Translations under genes and position numbers: made by a program
DNA from: Oncomelania hupensis
Taxonomy: Eukaryota; Mollusca; Gastropoda; Littorinimorpha; Pomatiopsidae
Assembly: GCA_036898135.1 (NCBI GenBank)
Contig: CM072511.1
Location: 31,497,686 to 31,561,685, forward strand
Length of the DNA stretch: 64,000 nt
Direction: 5' to 3'
Notes under the pieces: model-generated
What the model was told of the DNA's origin: nothing
Seen by the model: only the letters and a program-made list of their open reading frames with translations
Databases searched by the model: none
Part shown: piece after piece, positions 63,536 through 64,000 of the stretch
Position numbering within the stretch: the stretch's first letter is position 1
How the letters are laid out: every line of letters begins with the position of its first letter

Positions 63536-64000
63536 CCTTGACCAAAGGCCGAAGAAGGACATAGTCATAGCGTAAGGCGACTGGAATGCCAAGGTTGGCC
63601 AAGATGCGCACCACAACTGGGGAGACACAGGTGGACGTCACTGCAATAACGAGACAAATGACAAGGGTCTGAGAATCTTGGAGTTTGCCAGATACAACAA
63701 TCTGATACTGGCAAACACGCATGGTCTCCACAAAAAATCCAGACGATGGACATGGCACAGTCCCAGCGGGAAGCATCACACCCAGATTGGCTACATCATA
63801 GTCAAGACACGCTTATGATTAAGCATCAGCATTGGCAGGACATGCACTTTTCAAGGAGCTGACATCGGCAGCGACCACGATCTCATGATGATGTCCTTTC
63901 GGCTCCACTTGAAGAGAGTAAACACAGCAAAGTGCATCAGACTGTAGTTCGACCTGGACAAATTGCAAGACCGGAGGTGGCAAAAATATTTCAAGCCACA
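63536..64000 (+). pseudogene. LINE endonuclease (APE-type) domain, runs off the window
   Basis: + strand frame: GDWNAKVGQDA, then RILEFARYNNLILANT, SRRWTWHSPSGKHHTQIGYI and GADIGSDHDLMMMSFRL. These are the GDWN, TWxSP and SDH blocks of apurinic-type LINE endonucleases of the RTE-like group. Stops are present (before GDWN and after VKTRL), so it is a broken copy. It belongs to the same broad LINE type as 5537-6400. Confidence 0.82.

Overview
This is a repeat-rich animal nuclear DNA window. It is most likely from a mollusc, possibly a gastropod; this is inferred from the repeats and gene types and cannot be proven from the sequence. Genes are split into short exons with GT/AG borders. Introns and spacers are packed with trinucleotide, AG, AT and GATA microsatellites, tRNA-derived SINEs, decayed LINEs and LTR retrotransposons. 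No prokaryotic, organellar or CRISPR signal was seen.

Two host genes can be read, both on the + strand. (1) 8461-14832 holds the last five exons of a lysyl-oxidase-like enzyme (LOXL2/3 type). The copper-binding histidines and both residues that form the quinone cofactor are present. Upstream exons are not recognised. (2) 22580-30127 is a five-exon class A GPCR of about 681 residues resembling the long-chain fatty acid receptor FFAR4/GPR120. It keeps the carboxylate-binding Arg, DRY, MWAP and NPLAY motifs and carries an intracellular loop 3 of about 280 residues. Its introns hold a 5'-truncated LINE and LTR debris. A 1-kb inverted-repeat transposon sits 38 bp past its stop codon, just before an AATAAA signal. 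A single tRNA-Met(CAU) gene on the minus strand (3389-3480) carries a 19-nt intron.

The right half is dominated by LTR retrotransposons of an unusual type: Ty3/Gypsy-like proteins in the order Gag-PR-INT-RT-RH, with integrase before reverse transcriptase (Gmr1-like order). Element 2 (39926-48015, +) is complete: 1528-bp LTRs, 5-bp target duplication, a primer-binding site matching tRNA-Arg, and one uninterrupted 1499-codon ORF. It is inserted in a hAT-transposase-like pseudogene. Element 1 (32796-38322, -) has 614-bp LTRs and a duplication, but has lost most of RT and RNase H while keeping one open frame. Its leader carries about seven heat-shock-element-like trimers. Relatives of its LTR occur as two solo LTRs with target duplications (5698-6319, 56477-57085) and one remnant (about 28094-28600).

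Other elements include a LINE copy with a 5' inversion (twin priming) inside a 110-bp tandem array (59380-60790), a 32-bp-TIR transposon with 7-bp duplication (30166-31173), a near-perfect 243-bp fold-back (31805-32047), a seven-copy interspersed repeat of about 600 bp with simple-sequence tails and a TATA-like box, three SINE families, and a 63-nt hairpin of pre-miRNA size (1342-1404).
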